A stretch of 64,000 nt of DNA from contig JAIXMQ010000032.1 in NCBI GenBank assembly GCA_025716855.1, positions 281,287 to 345,286 on the forward strand. The letters are read 5' to 3'. Below are positions 23,174 to 34,287 of this stretch, in pieces; the stretch's first letter is position 1, and every line of letters starts with the position of its first letter. The position numbers and the translations under genes are program-made. A model generated the notes under the pieces. The model had not been told where the DNA came from and did not search any database. It worked only from the letters and a program-made list of their open reading frames with translations. Source of the DNA: Pilaira anomala. Lineage: Eukaryota; Mucoromycota; Mucoromycetes; Mucorales; Mucoraceae.

Positions 23174-23831
23174 GGTGCTGGGTAAAAGAGTAGTAAAAAA
23201 TGAGGTAGTAAAATCACGGATGAATTTTTCTTCAATTAGCCGTTAAACCACCAAAATACTTACCAGTTTTTTTTAAGTATAACACTTGTTTTTTTTAAAG
23301 AAAAAACAAGTATAATACTTGTTCTTTTTTTTACTTTGGACAAGAAAGAAAAAAGGATCATTTTCTATTTGAGATTTATTAGGCAAAATGAATCATTTAT
23401 TTTTTGATAAAATTATTAGACTTACCATTGATAACAACATGTTTTATGCACAGGTTTTTTTTTCTTGGAACAATCTCTTCTCTAGATAAGGAGTGTGGCA
23501 AAAGAAGAGATTAAAAACTGTATCGGTAAGGAAGGAAGATTCATTTTGGAATATATATAAAAAGAAGAAAGTGAAAGAAAAGAACAAAATAAAAAAAAAA
23601 CATTATTTATAATGAAACCCCCCCCCCCCTGTTTGTCTGGCGTATGAGAAAAAAAACCTGTCTGTATGCCATGTGAAAAAAAAATTTGATGTAATGGTGT
23701 ATTTCATGCAAAAGTTATAAAAAACCTTATTCACGTGACGATGTGCCTGGTTATACATACTTTTAATAAATCCGGATAAAAGTCATCCGTGATTTTACTA
23801 CCTTTTTTTTTACTACTCTTTTCCCCGACTT
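23174..23831. mobile_element. ~650-bp non-autonomous inverted-repeat DNA element
   Basis: Terminal inverted repeats of roughly 45 bp are visible. The left end reads AAAAGAGTAGTAAAAAA then GGTAGTAAAATCACGGATGA (23184-23222), and the inverse occupies 23782-23824. The interior holds an oligo-C run (23620-23631) and pyrimidine/purine-rich stretches but no protein-like frame. The 10-mer CTTCTACATT flanks both sides (23164-23173 and 23832-23841), a candidate target-site duplication of the length seen in Mutator-like elements. A partial inverted copy lies at 1471-1845. Confidence 0.65.
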
Positions 23832-24274
23832 CTTCTACATTTCCCAAAAACGTACTCTGCTCATTAGTTCTGTAAAATATGATATAAGGCTTGTGAAAAA
23901 AAAGGGCGATAAAAAACACGTTTTTTATAGATTTGAGAAACTTTCAAAAACAAAATTATGCAATTGCCAAGAATAAATATTGACAACAACATTTTGTAAT
24001 ATTGCATTTGATAAAAATACAAATTTGTTTAAAACCATTTATTACTTTATATTGCAAAGTATCTTTTTGAAAGAATGATGTTGTAAATATCAACCCTTAA
24101 AAGTCTTCTTGAACAGGATAACATTTCCCTTGACGCTAATAATTTGAAACGGTGGGCTTCAGTCTTTTTTTTAAAAAAAAAAAGTTGTTTATTGATTGAT
24201 TACTTGATAGTCACAATAACTCCTTAAAATGATAAGCTAAAAATCTAACGATAAAAAAAAATTAGTTATAGTTA
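23832..24274. other. flank between the two DNA elements
   Basis: AT-rich sequence without a coding signature, probably the left part of the transposon carrying the transposase that follows. I could not identify its terminal inverted repeat by eye. Confidence 0.3.
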
Positions 24275-25378
24275 ATGATCAACAGTAGTAGGAGTTATAA
24301 CAGATACACCAATGATCAGAAACTGCTTTTTGTCTATTACAATAGGATTAAGTTGTTCAAAGCTGCCAAATCTGGTAGATTAGTTGAAAGAACTGCACAG
24401 AAATGGGCTAGGAGACTGAAAGAGGGTAAAGATTGGGATATCTTCGAAAAACAAACCAATAAAATCAATAAATCAGCAGGCCAGTTTGATGAGAAGCATA
24501 AGATTCACCTGGTAAATTTTTATGACAGTAATCCTCAAGCCAGGGTCGTGGATGCAGTTTGTTCACTTACTAAAAAATTCGAATCATTCACACTGAAAGA
24601 ATCAAGTGTGAGAAGTTTCCTCAAAACAGAATGCACCCTTTCATTCAAAAAAAATTGCTCGTCATCCAGCTTCCAGAAACGATCCAACCGAAATTGCAAA
24701 CCGCATAGCGTGGGTTGAGAAGTGGAGCAAACAGATATGGATTACCTTGAAAACTGTGTTTTTGTTGATGAAGCAGCTTTCGATATCAATATGAGACCTC
24801 CAGGAGGATGGTCTATTAAGGGCACACCAGCTATTGTAATCACTCCTACCATTAGAGCAGTATCACACACAGTTTTGGGTGCAATCTCGGCGAAGTATGT
24901 CGTGTCAATGGAGCTTCGAAATCCTCAGGAACACACATTCAAAAGGCTAGAGATCGATTCTGGTAATCGCAAAAGAAAAGCACCATCAAAACCAAAGAAG
25001 CCTGCCTCCAAAGGAACTGTCACTGGCTATTATATGAATTTTATTCAGAAAACAATGGATGAAATGGATTTCATTCCGGAAATGAAAGGATATTATATAG
25101 TTATGGATAATGCACCAATCCATACATCTAACGAGATTGATATTATGGTGACAGAGAGAGGATATAAGTGTATTTATATCCCTCCTTACTCGCCTGAACT
25201 TAATCCTATTGAGCAATTCTGGTCTATAGTTAAAAATAAGGTCAAACGTAGTCAATTTCAAACCAAAGAGGATTTATCAACAAGAATAACTGAGGCTTGC
25301 AATTATGTTCCTCTTCGAGCATTTGTACAACATTCGGTAAACATATTTGAAGATTGCTTAAAAGGCAATCCTATCTAA
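24275..25378 (+). mobile_element. Tc1/mariner-type DD34E transposase, two compensating frameshifts
   Basis: The first part (24275 to about 24640) is a helix-turn-helix-like region. The second part (24722-25378) is a complete catalytic domain: first Asp in FVDEAAFD, second in YIVMDNAPIHTS, and Glu in YSPELNPIEQFWS, 34 residues after the second Asp. This is the DDE_3/Tc1 pattern for cut-and-paste transposition. The two parts share a frame but a TGA at 24716 separates them. Between the A8 run at about 24648 and AGCAAACAG near 24730, the family-like sequence (IARHPASRNDPTEIANRI) lies in another frame. Two one-base indels therefore explain the break: either real decay or homopolymer errors. The catalytic half is undamaged. 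Confidence 0.8.
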
Positions 25379-25426
25379 TAAAATGTCACAAACAACTGTA
25401 AAAAATATCTACTGAGGATCGAAGAG

Positions 25427-25535
25427 ACCGCCTTTTGAGAAAATTGTAACCGCCCTTTGAGAAAACAGTAGCCGCCCTTTGGAAAAAGAAATCCGCCTAT
25501 TGAGAATTTTAAAAACCGCCCTTTAATGTTGCGCT
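25427..25535. repeat. five ~22-bp CCGCC repeats downstream of the transposase
   Basis: CCGCC followed by a T/A-rich tail (CCGCCCTTTGAGAAAA type) occurs at about 25428, 25450, 25472, 25493 and 25516, with spacing of 21-23 bp. It lies ~50 bp after the transposase stop, consistent with subterminal transposase-binding repeats, or a small minisatellite. Confidence 0.6.
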
Positions 25536-25700
25536 AACTGTAAGACCTAATGTGATTTTACTTTTAGGATTAAAAATGGTGTGCACTTTGTAATTTTAAT
25601 TGAAAATGTATCTGAAATATAAAAGAAAAAAATGCGCTATGTAGAAAAATAATAATAATTTACAACTTAAAAATTTAAAATTAAAACGAGATTATTTCTT

Positions 25701-27619
25701 TTATCCTAAACTCCAAGTGGTACTGAGCCAGTCAAAAGTAGTAAAAGATTGATCACTAGAGCAAGAAATGTTAGGTGCAGTGAGCACACCATCTACTTTA
25801 GAAGGCTTTGGCATAGAAATAGAAGTCTTATCATCACCAGAGTAAAATGCAGCCATTTTACCGTAACCTTGGATACTGATAACACGATACTGAGTTTCAC
25901 CAAGTAACCAGTTTTCCATGTAAGCACTATTTACACCAGGAGTCATTCTAGCTAAATTGACTTCTTTATGAACCTTGACATCAATATATTTTGCGATTTG
26001 ATCAGGTTCAATATGTTCAATAGGTAAACCGGTAATTACCATACTAGAGATATCAAGGATTTCTTCATTAATGTATTGAGCAGCTAATTCTCTGTGAGTA
26101 TTCATAGAAATAAATTGATCACGTAAATGAGCAGAATCAGTAACAAGAAAAAAGACGATATGTTTATGATGTTCTTGTTTCTTAAAGACGGCAAGATCAG
26201 AAGCGCATTTAACAAAGTGACCCCATTTTTCCAAATTGTTTTCATCAAATTGAGGATTAGCCAGAGCATTATCATCCGTACGAATTTGAATACCAATCGA
26301 TAATACACTTTCCATTGCAAATAAATTCTTGTAAGCATTCAAGAATCTTCTAGCACCAATTGTAGGACGAAATAAGAAATTGGTGAGACATCTAAAAGCA
26401 TTTTCCTTTGTAAGTCCCATATTATTCAAAATATTTGTATATTTTTTAGAGACTTGGAAAGTACGAAGAATATAACCACGATTAGAACGTACTTCAACAT
26501 ACTAAAAATAAAAAAGATTATTAGATAAAAATAACTAAAACAAATAAGTAAAATAAGCAAATAATCATTATAATTTACAGTTCCGTTCCACAAATCTTTC
26601 CATTCAGTATTTTCTCCACCATCAGGAAATAAGTAATTTGTTAAATCCTTGGCTTTTCTATTTAATGTATCTACTTTTTGGTATCCAAGTAATTCATTCT
26701 TATCATCACTAAATAAAGCTTCCATTTCTTCAGGGTCATGAGACCAATCAATACGAGGACGTTCCCAAATAGCTTCAAGTGGTAAAGGATTCATCTCAGC
26801 CCAATTGATTAAATAAGCGCGATCGGTAAGTAAGGCATAAAACATGGTTGAAATCATACCTAAAAAAAGGGGGGGAGGGGGAGTTAAAAGGACAATTAAA
26901 GGGAATATATAAAAAATAAATTAAACTTCTTACCACCCATTCTATCTGCTAATCCACCACAACCTCTATTACTATCTTTAGGTACTTCTTTACAAAGATA
27001 TGAAATAAATTTAGGTCTTTCAGCCACATCAATATCAGATGGAAATTCGCCATTTTGATATTTTTTCAGCATCTCCATATTTTCTTTATGTAATTTAGTA
27101 TATCTTTCTTGCCAATTACCACATTCACCATTTTCATTATATTTCCATTCATCTGAATAAGCGCCTAACTCTGCATCATATTGTTCACAGTAATCTTGAA
27201 ACTCTTCCGCTGAAGCAAAATGAACTGCTCTTACTAAACTACGATGAGGTGATGGTGGTGTATAAGATCCATCTGGGCTGGTGGGCATTTTTAAAACCAT
27301 TGGTAAATAACAACGACCATCGTTTTGAGAAGGTTGTGTAGTACCATCTGAAAAACCATTATTTTCTGTTTCAACTTGGTTTTCATTGGAATACATGAAA
27401 TCTATATATATATTCAAATATAAGTTATATATTTCTTTTTTTTTTCTATTATTTTTAAAAAAAAAACTTACTGGGATAAAAGATTGAACTAGCTGCCATA
27501 AGTACAATAGCAAATAAACTCACCATAGTTAACCCCTTTGCTAATCTATATTTAAATAGCAAACTTCCTTTAAGGTCAGTTTGAGGCTGAACTCTTTGAT
27601 AAGCAACATCCAGTGCCAT
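25701..27619 (-). CDS. fucosyltransferase-like type II membrane glycosyltransferase
   Basis: Four exons (27619-27472, 27401-26934, 26859-26579, 26501-25701) give 565 residues. A short cytosolic N-terminus precedes one membrane anchor (LTMVSLFAIVLMAASSIFYP, ~31-50), as in Golgi type II enzymes. The luminal part has NRGCGGLADRMGGMISTMFY, which resembles the donor-binding start of GT37/GT11-like fucosyltransferases, and SVLSIGIQIRTDD, which resembles their second motif. These enzymes transfer fucose from GDP-fucose to glycans in the Golgi; the acceptor is unknown. Assignment rests on these two motifs. An O-fucosyltransferase-like or other GDP-sugar enzyme of the same fold remains possible. The acceptor of intron 2 has an unusual mixed C/T pyrimidine run. 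Confidence 0.65.
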
Positions 27620-28027
27620 AATATGTATTTATCAAAAAGAAAAAGAAAAAAAAAAAAGATTTTTAATAAAAAGGAAAAAGAAAAAAAAATGACATCAAAG
27701 CCCTGAGTATTTATAGGCTTTTTTATCCCTCGTCGTTGTTACAGTAAGTTGTTACACAGATTAGAATTCCGTTAAGGGAATAGCATGTTTCTCGTTCTAT
27801 AAGCTTGACTGTATATAAAAAAGTTTTTTAATTTTTGGGCTGGTTTTTGTGCTTATTACAGAATAGGTTTTTTTTTTTTTTTACTTTTTTTCTCGAGAAA
27901 AAATAGCAAAAAATTTAAACGCTTTTGTTTTTCTTTAAAAAAGAATTGGACTAATATAAAAGAAATAACCTTACGAAAAAGTTAAACCAATATAAGATTA
28001 CAATAGGATTGTATTCATCAGTCTATT
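27620..28027. promoter_or_regulatory. divergent intergenic region
   Basis: About 400 bp between two divergent starts. Poly-A leader sequence follows the minus-strand start, and oligo-T runs (27867-27890) occur toward the plus-strand gene. No RNA or ORF seen. Confidence 0.4.
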
Positions 28028-30004
28028 ATGGAACTTGACAAGACCTCCTTGGAGGACAATAATACCGCTTTAGACTCAGATACACTCAATGATACAGAAT
28101 TAGATGTGATCGACAATAATCACAGACTGAATACGAGCAACGATCAAATTAATAGTTGCCTAGCAACAACAACAACAACAATAGACGATCCCTGCTCTGT
28201 TGTCATACCATCAAATGAGGACAATCCCGGTTCCTTTGACTCGGAACTAGAGGAAAATGATGGGTTTGGAAATTTCGAGAGCGATAATGATGATTTTGGT
28301 AGTTTTGATGATAATGATGATGAGTTTGGTAGCTTTGATGACGATAATTTTACTACGCTTCAATCTGAACAAAAAGAACAAACAATTGCAGATGTAAGTG
28401 ATATATATCTTTCTCTTGAATTAATTTATTTATTCAAATATGGTTAGAATACACCCGTTTTTAATACCCTGGAAGAAGCTCTTGGAGTTTGGGATAATGT
28501 ATTAAACCAGATATACCATCACAGACCGTTAGAGAATTATACGGAAAATGCATCCAAGAGTATTAGATATTATGTTTTGGAAGAAGCTCCAGAGTAAGTC
28601 TTGTAGATGTACCTGAAAATACAGTAGTACATGGCAGTAATAATTTTTTAGATCATTACATTCCCGCCTTACTTGGGACTCTGTTACTAGACATATGGAT
28701 AATGATACAGGTATTCCTAAAGTTAGATGGTATCAATCTGAAATAGAAAACTTGCATCTGAACGCTCTATCTTGTAAAAGATCTGATGTAGTACGTTTTT
28801 ACATGTATTTAATTTAATATACTTTTAGTCGTACTCATCATTATGTAAAAAAAAAAATATAGAAAACGCCTGCGCCTACTATGTTGAATACTACCGTAGA
28901 CCTTAGACCTGAACCTATTGATACTAGCTGGACGCACAGTAATATTGTTCCCACAAATTATCAGCCTTCGCCCATTACGACTGAGCATAGTAACGTAAGT
29001 AAACTATATTATATATATGCAAAGAAACGATAATTCATATTTTTTTTTCATAGCCAACAACGCCAACATCCGAGAAGAGATCCTCTTTATTTGGACTATC
29101 ATCTCTTTCTAGATACTTACCTCATTTATCCAAGAGCAATTTACCTAGAACACCCACTTCCCCATTATCTCCAAACCATACCAACACTTTACCCTCTGTA
29201 GATTTAGCAGGTCATCCTTTACCTCCTTCTTCGCCCTTATCACCATCCAAAAACACTTCCAATACTATGAGATCACCGCCAGGTGCTATCAATAACATGA
29301 ACATACAAACAAAAGTGTCTTCTAAAGGGAGCCCTGCTTTAAATACGAACATAAAACGATCAAATACAGTTGCCTTCTCAAGTCGACGATTTAAAGGCTC
29401 TGCTATCTTTGATATATCATCTTCTCCCCCACATTCTTCTACCATATCTTCTGGTACGACCAAACCTCGCTCTACTTCATTCCATCATAGTCAACAACAA
29501 TCAGTGGACTTATTTGATTTCGATATAGAACCTGAACATATCTTAAAATCACCAACTACAGCTACCAATTTTAAGCCATTAATTCCCACTACCCCTTTAT
29601 CACCTACAATTTGCAGTAGTCCTTCAACAATTACATCGCCTATTGCAGCCAATAATGATACATTTGGTAGCTTTTATTCGGTGCAACAACGCAATGATGA
29701 CGATCCATTTGGTGATTTTTTTACTACTACTCAGAGCTCAAAACCACAATCTTCTGTCAAAAAGATTACAGAGAATGAAGACGATCCATTTGGCTTAAAT
29801 TCAGTAATGCAAATGTCTGCTTCTAGCATTAAAACTAATACCAGTATGTCAGTTCCTACTCTACTGACACCAATCATGCTGTCCCCTAAAAATGTGACAC
29901 CTGCCACCAACCATGATGCTAGATTAGCATCTATGTTTGAGATACCAACATCAACAGTAAGTGATCAAACAGAAGAAGATGATTGGGGAGATTGGACATT
30001 TTAA
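28028..30004 (+). CDS. aftiphilin-like clathrin/adaptor accessory protein
   Basis: Five or six exons (28028-28393, 28448-28593, 28652 onward, and others, last ending 30004). The N-terminus is acidic with repeated FG(S/N)F-type motifs (DDFGSFDDNDDEFGSFDD), known in aftiphilin and related adaptors as docking sites for adaptor-protein ear domains. The middle (LEEALGVWDNVLNQIY and TWDSVTRHMDNDT) looks folded and may match the aftiphilin clathrin-binding box region. A long Ser/Pro/Thr-rich tail has more DDPFG motifs and ends in DDWGDWTF, another adaptor-binding type motif. The likely role is vesicle traffic at the trans-Golgi or endosomes. The family call is inferred from motif type and order and could be another FGxF-bearing endocytic protein. 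It converges on SEC13 with 90 bp between stops. Confidence 0.6.
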
Positions 30005-30094
30005 TTGGGTAAAAAAAAAAAATAGTTGTATAAAAAAATTTAGAAAAATAATAATAATAAAAAAGAAATATAATATGTAATGTATATTTATTAT

Positions 30095-31425
30095 TTAAGC
30101 ACTTTCTTCCAGAGTTTCAAGGAGCTCCCAATCACCCTTTGAAGACTCCTTCCATAAAGTAACTTTATTATCTCCACCAGAGACAGCCAAAACATTACCA
30201 GACAAAGACCAACTTACTCTCCAAACAACATCTGGAAATTTCTCACCTAAAGTTTTATGAGTCCATTCTGCTTTAGGATGTTCTTGTGTCCAGATCAAGA
30301 CAGATTTATCTTGAGAGCAACTAGCTAAATAACTCTTAGGAAGACCTGTATTAGGAGCCCATGCTACATCACGAACCCAATCAGAATGTCCATCTAAAGT
30401 ATCTTCCTCTTGCCAAGATTTAGTTTCATCTCTATATATATACACAAGTTATTACATATTTTCCTTATGTTCCTCTTTTTCCTTTGAATTACTTACTTGT
30501 AACCCCAAATCTTGATTAAATTATCACAACCTGCTGAAACTACCTTCTTTATGACATTGACATTAGGGTTTCCTCCGTTTGTTTGAACTAAACTACCGGG
30601 AATAGCTGCGGGTGCCCATGTAACTGCATTACAACCAATACCGTGTGCATCAATCAATTGAGTTTCCCAAGATCCATCATCTTTTTTTTTTGAAAATAAC
30701 TTAGTTTTCTATCAAATTTATTAAACAAAGAAATTTGTGTACCTTTATATTCAAGAATTGAGATTTTGCCATCAGAAGAAGCACAAGCCAAAATAGCTCC
30801 AAGCTCATGAGGTGCCCATGCAACAGAGTTAACTATTTTTTACGTTTAAGTTATAAAAGATGATAGATGATATTTCTATTCCAAATTTTACCTGAAGCAG
30901 TGTGTTTGTTACTTTCATGAATTTTTGTCCAACTGCCATTTTGTTCCTTAAAAATAAGAACACGGCCATCATAAGCACAAGAAGCCAAGATAGTACCGAA
31001 CTTTGGGTGAGCCCATGCAATTTGCCAAACAGGTGCTGTATTACTATTTACACATATAACGTTTAAGTCTCTTCCCTTTTTATTTTTATCAAGCCACTAC
31101 CCATTAAAAAAAATCGCTTACTCTGTAATAGTATGAGTCAAAGTCTGGTTATCTCCATCTACGTTAAAAATCTTGATGGTATGATCAGATGAAGCTGTTG
31201 CTAAACGACGAGAATAATAGTCGAGTTGAGCATCATGCTATTTAAAAAGACTTTTTGTTAATCTTTCATCATGTTTATATAAAACGCGCTTTCAAAATAA
31301 GACACAACTTACAATCATATCTTCATGGTTAGTTTCAATAGTTTGTAAATCTTTTTGTGACTAAAATAAATAATTTAAGAAATAACTCTTTTTTTATTCC
31401 AATGACGACCTTCTTCTTTACCATA
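30095..31425 (-). CDS. SEC13: Sec13, COPII coat and nuclear pore WD40 protein
   Basis: The gene starts at ATG 31425-31423, which is followed at once by intron 1 (GTAAAG...TTTTAG). Exon 2 starts at 31361 and reads [16 protein letters not shown]. Later exons give [60 protein letters not shown] and [20 protein letters not shown], ending in EESA. This is the six-blade Sec13 propeller, which pairs with Sec31 in the COPII outer coat and also sits in the Y-complex of the nuclear pore. The expected ~300-residue length is met. The start codon was chosen because its splice alone gives the conserved ETNHEDMI start in frame. Confidence 0.9.
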
Positions 31426-32079
31426 TTCTCTAAAAGGGTAACGTTCTTGAAAAAAAAAAGAAAGAAAAACAAAATTATATAAATTGGAAAGGTAATCTCT
31501 TTATTCAACTTCAGCTCTGACGTGGAATCGTAACCGTGAATCAATTTGTATTTGTGCATAAAGCCTTTGTCTTTCACTTTTGGTCTTTTAGTGCTTCTTT
31601 CAAAAGCCAATTTACGGGTCAAAGAGGCTCGAAAGTTTACATCTTATCTGCTGATAGTAACTGATGATAAAAAGTATACACTTCTTGAAGTTCAAATTTG
31701 ATAAATGTTTGTTAGCGAGAAGATCAAAGTCAGTGCCGCACCCATTCATCTTCATCATAGCAATATTGAGTCACCTGATAGGATCTATAATGTATTCAAA
31801 CACAATGTAGTAGGACAGAAGTATATATTTTAACTATGATATCCTTAATAATTGATATGCTCTTAGAAGTCAATCGTTGATAATTTCTGTCTCTCTTTTC
31901 ATAGTAAAATTAATGAGAATATTTAAACAAATACTCTTTAAACCTGGTGGTACGTTACGCAGTAAACAGGTGTATGCAAAATGTAGTCAAGCAAAAAAAA
32001 ACACATATGAAGCGAGTTGAATAGAACAAATCTGTGCTAAATGATTTTCTTTCTTTAAATACCTTGAATTGAAAAAATT
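31426..32079. other. upstream of SEC13; uncertain small reading frame
   Basis: This should hold the SEC13 leader and promoter. A minus-strand frame at about 31505-31640 (LTRKLAFERSTKRPKVKDKG) has protein-like composition but no usable start codon (the in-frame ATG is broken) and no recognised family, so it is not called a gene. The rest (31650-32080) shows no coding signature. Confidence 0.3.
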
Positions 32080-33345
32080 AAAGGGACTATCTCTTTTTCA
32101 ATTTGAAAACACCATAGGCGATAAACGTAAGAGGAATTGTAGGTGGGGTTTACAATGCGACAAAGATAGTATCTTTAATAAAACAATGCAACAACTTGAA
32201 GTCTATAACTACTTTGAATGATACTAGTATGTAACAAATTCGACTACTCTATGAGAGATCCAGAGGAAGAGGTAAGATCACCCACAATCATAATCCCTAC
32301 ACAGCTAAAACAATCAGAACCAGTATGGCGTTACATAGTCACTTCTAACCTTCTTCGTCAATTGATTCATTATTTTCCAAACCTATATCATCTGAGTCTA
32401 AACCCAATGCAAGAATTGAATTATGATCTAGTGCTTACAACATTTATACAAACTTAGAACTTTAAAAACCAGGGTATATTTAAGATAATGTATGTACGTC
32501 GTAATAATACACTTGATATACAGCACTATGTAACGATTTCCTCGAACGACAGAGAAATAAAGATAGTCTACGAAACAAAAACAGTCTAGTTATCATCGTA
32601 CTGGAGGAGTCGAACATGAATCTATCACATCCAAACTACCTCATATGGACTTGCTCAAAAGCATTGGTGAATATATTCAACTTTTGGATATCTCTATTAG
32701 CCCAATAGCGTATTTCGATGATGGAAGAGATTGTCAACATTATAATAACGCGAGTGGTTACTTTCTCGATAAAATATTTAAACGTTGTACATCACTCACC
32801 AAATTCTATGTGAGTAACGCATATCTAATTGCATGTGATCCAGAGTTTAAACGAACTCAATCCATAAAGGGCTTACGACTCTTTAAATCTTTTGTGTGTC
32901 CAATTGCACTATTTGAAATATCCGAGCGACTTGAGCACTGTTTATCTGACTTATTCCTTAGTTCTATTTACTTTCTTATATCTAATGGCCACATACAGTC
33001 AGATAGTGACAGATATATATGAATTAATATGCCTTTCGGTAACTTCAGCTCAGTTTTATTTGGGTCCCAAGATCGCGTCTTTCGTGGTTGTTCTTAGTTC
33101 AATTTAAAGATTGCAATAAGGGAAACTCCGTATTTGATTACTTTATTGGAACAGATTCCGGTAATTTCTCCAGATCATCAGAAGCAGAGTATACACAATC
33201 ATTAACAATTGACAATGCATTGATTATATTTATTCACTAGTTTGATCTAAGACCTATGTTTTTACATATTCCAAACTTTTATTTCAAAATCACTTTTCAC
33301 AAAGATAGTTTTGAATATAAGTACATGTCAACAAATGAATTAAAA
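32080..33345 (+). pseudogene. decayed F-box/leucine-rich-repeat-like gene
   Basis: Several plus-strand segments in different frames read like one LRR protein: LLRQLIHYFPNLYHLSLNPM (32350-32410), LLKSIGEYIQLLDISISPIA (about 32650-32710), FKRCTSLTKFYVSN, INMPFGNFSSVLFGSQDRVF and a tail ending NEL. Stops and frameshifts separate them (at 32457, near 32590, 33021 and 33100), so no product can be made. F-box/LRR families are expanded in these fungi. No F-box itself is clearly visible, so the call is tentative. Confidence 0.5.
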
Positions 33346-33530
33346 TAAACACCCAGAATGTCAATTTTAAACTTCCTCTTTTTTTTTTTTTTTTTTTTTT
33401 TGGTTAATTTTCCCGGTAAATCACATGATTGTCCGGCTGTTCATTTTTTTCCAAGAGAAGGGGTGATGAATGGTCTCTTTTGTGCTTGTTCTATCAACGA
33501 AAGCTTGAAGAACCTCCTCTTTTATTCAAT

Positions 33531-34287
33531 ATGTCATCAGACCGGTAAAGTCAGATTATATATATTAAATCATCAACAAAGAAAAAGAAATGATAAAGAG
33601 AGAGAATAGAGTTAAAAATAATGGATGGATTGATATTGAAATTTTTGGAAGGATGGATGACTATTTGTGGATTAGAGAGAACGAGAAAAAAAAAAGAAGT
33701 TAGACTCAGACACAAAGCACATACTTACACTCAAACTGACGATGAATATTATATTTGAATACAACCTATGCTCGCTTAACATACTGGAACCTCAACTCAT
33801 TTTTACGTTGACATAGCAACAATACACAAGATACTCTATATTCTCTCTTTGTCTTTGTTGTGATATATGCTGAATTCTATCGGATAAAATATACTAACCT
33901 GAAGGAAATTTTTTATATATATAGTCTTTACAGTAAGGGCCGTGTTTTGGGTTATGAACGTGCTATGCGTACACAAAACCCCAACGTTTCCTTGATCCAA
34001 GTTGAAGGTGTCCAAACCACCAAGGATGCTCAATTCTATCTCGGTAAGCGTGTTGCTTATGTCTACCGTGCTCAACGTGAGATCAACGGTTCCAAGATCC
34101 GCGTTATCTGGGGTCGCATTGCCCGTACCCACGGTACCAACGGTGTTGTTAAGGCTCGTTTCCGCAAGAACTTGCCCCCTAAGGTTTTCGGTGCTTCTGT
34201 CCGTATTGTAAGTAGTATCACTTTTTTTTTTTGTATATGTTTACTTACTTTATTTTACTCTAGATGCTTTATCCTTCCAACATCTAA
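33531..34287 (+). CDS. RPL33: 60S ribosomal protein eL33 (RPL33/RPL35A)
   Basis: Exon 1 is 14 nt (33531-33544, MSSDR). A ~380-nt intron leads to exon 2 (33925-34207), then a 24-nt last exon (34264-34287). The product is 106 residues. It reads [57 protein letters not shown] and ends MLYPSNI, all diagnostic for eL33. It is a component of the large ribosomal subunit. Exon 2 is C-rich at third codon positions, unlike most neighbours, which is expected for a highly expressed gene. The long first intron close to the start is typical of ribosomal protein genes. The start was fixed by requiring phase 2 before LYSKG. Confidence 0.93.

Noticed and set aside
25427..25535. CRISPR-like evenly spaced repeats
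   Set aside because: Repeats are five bases plus a degenerate tail with no unique spacers, in a eukaryotic transposon context.
31379..31450. Frame [19 protein letters not shown] as a separate small gene
   Set aside because: It overlaps the SEC13 start and first intron, which are better supported by the conserved Sec13 N-terminus.
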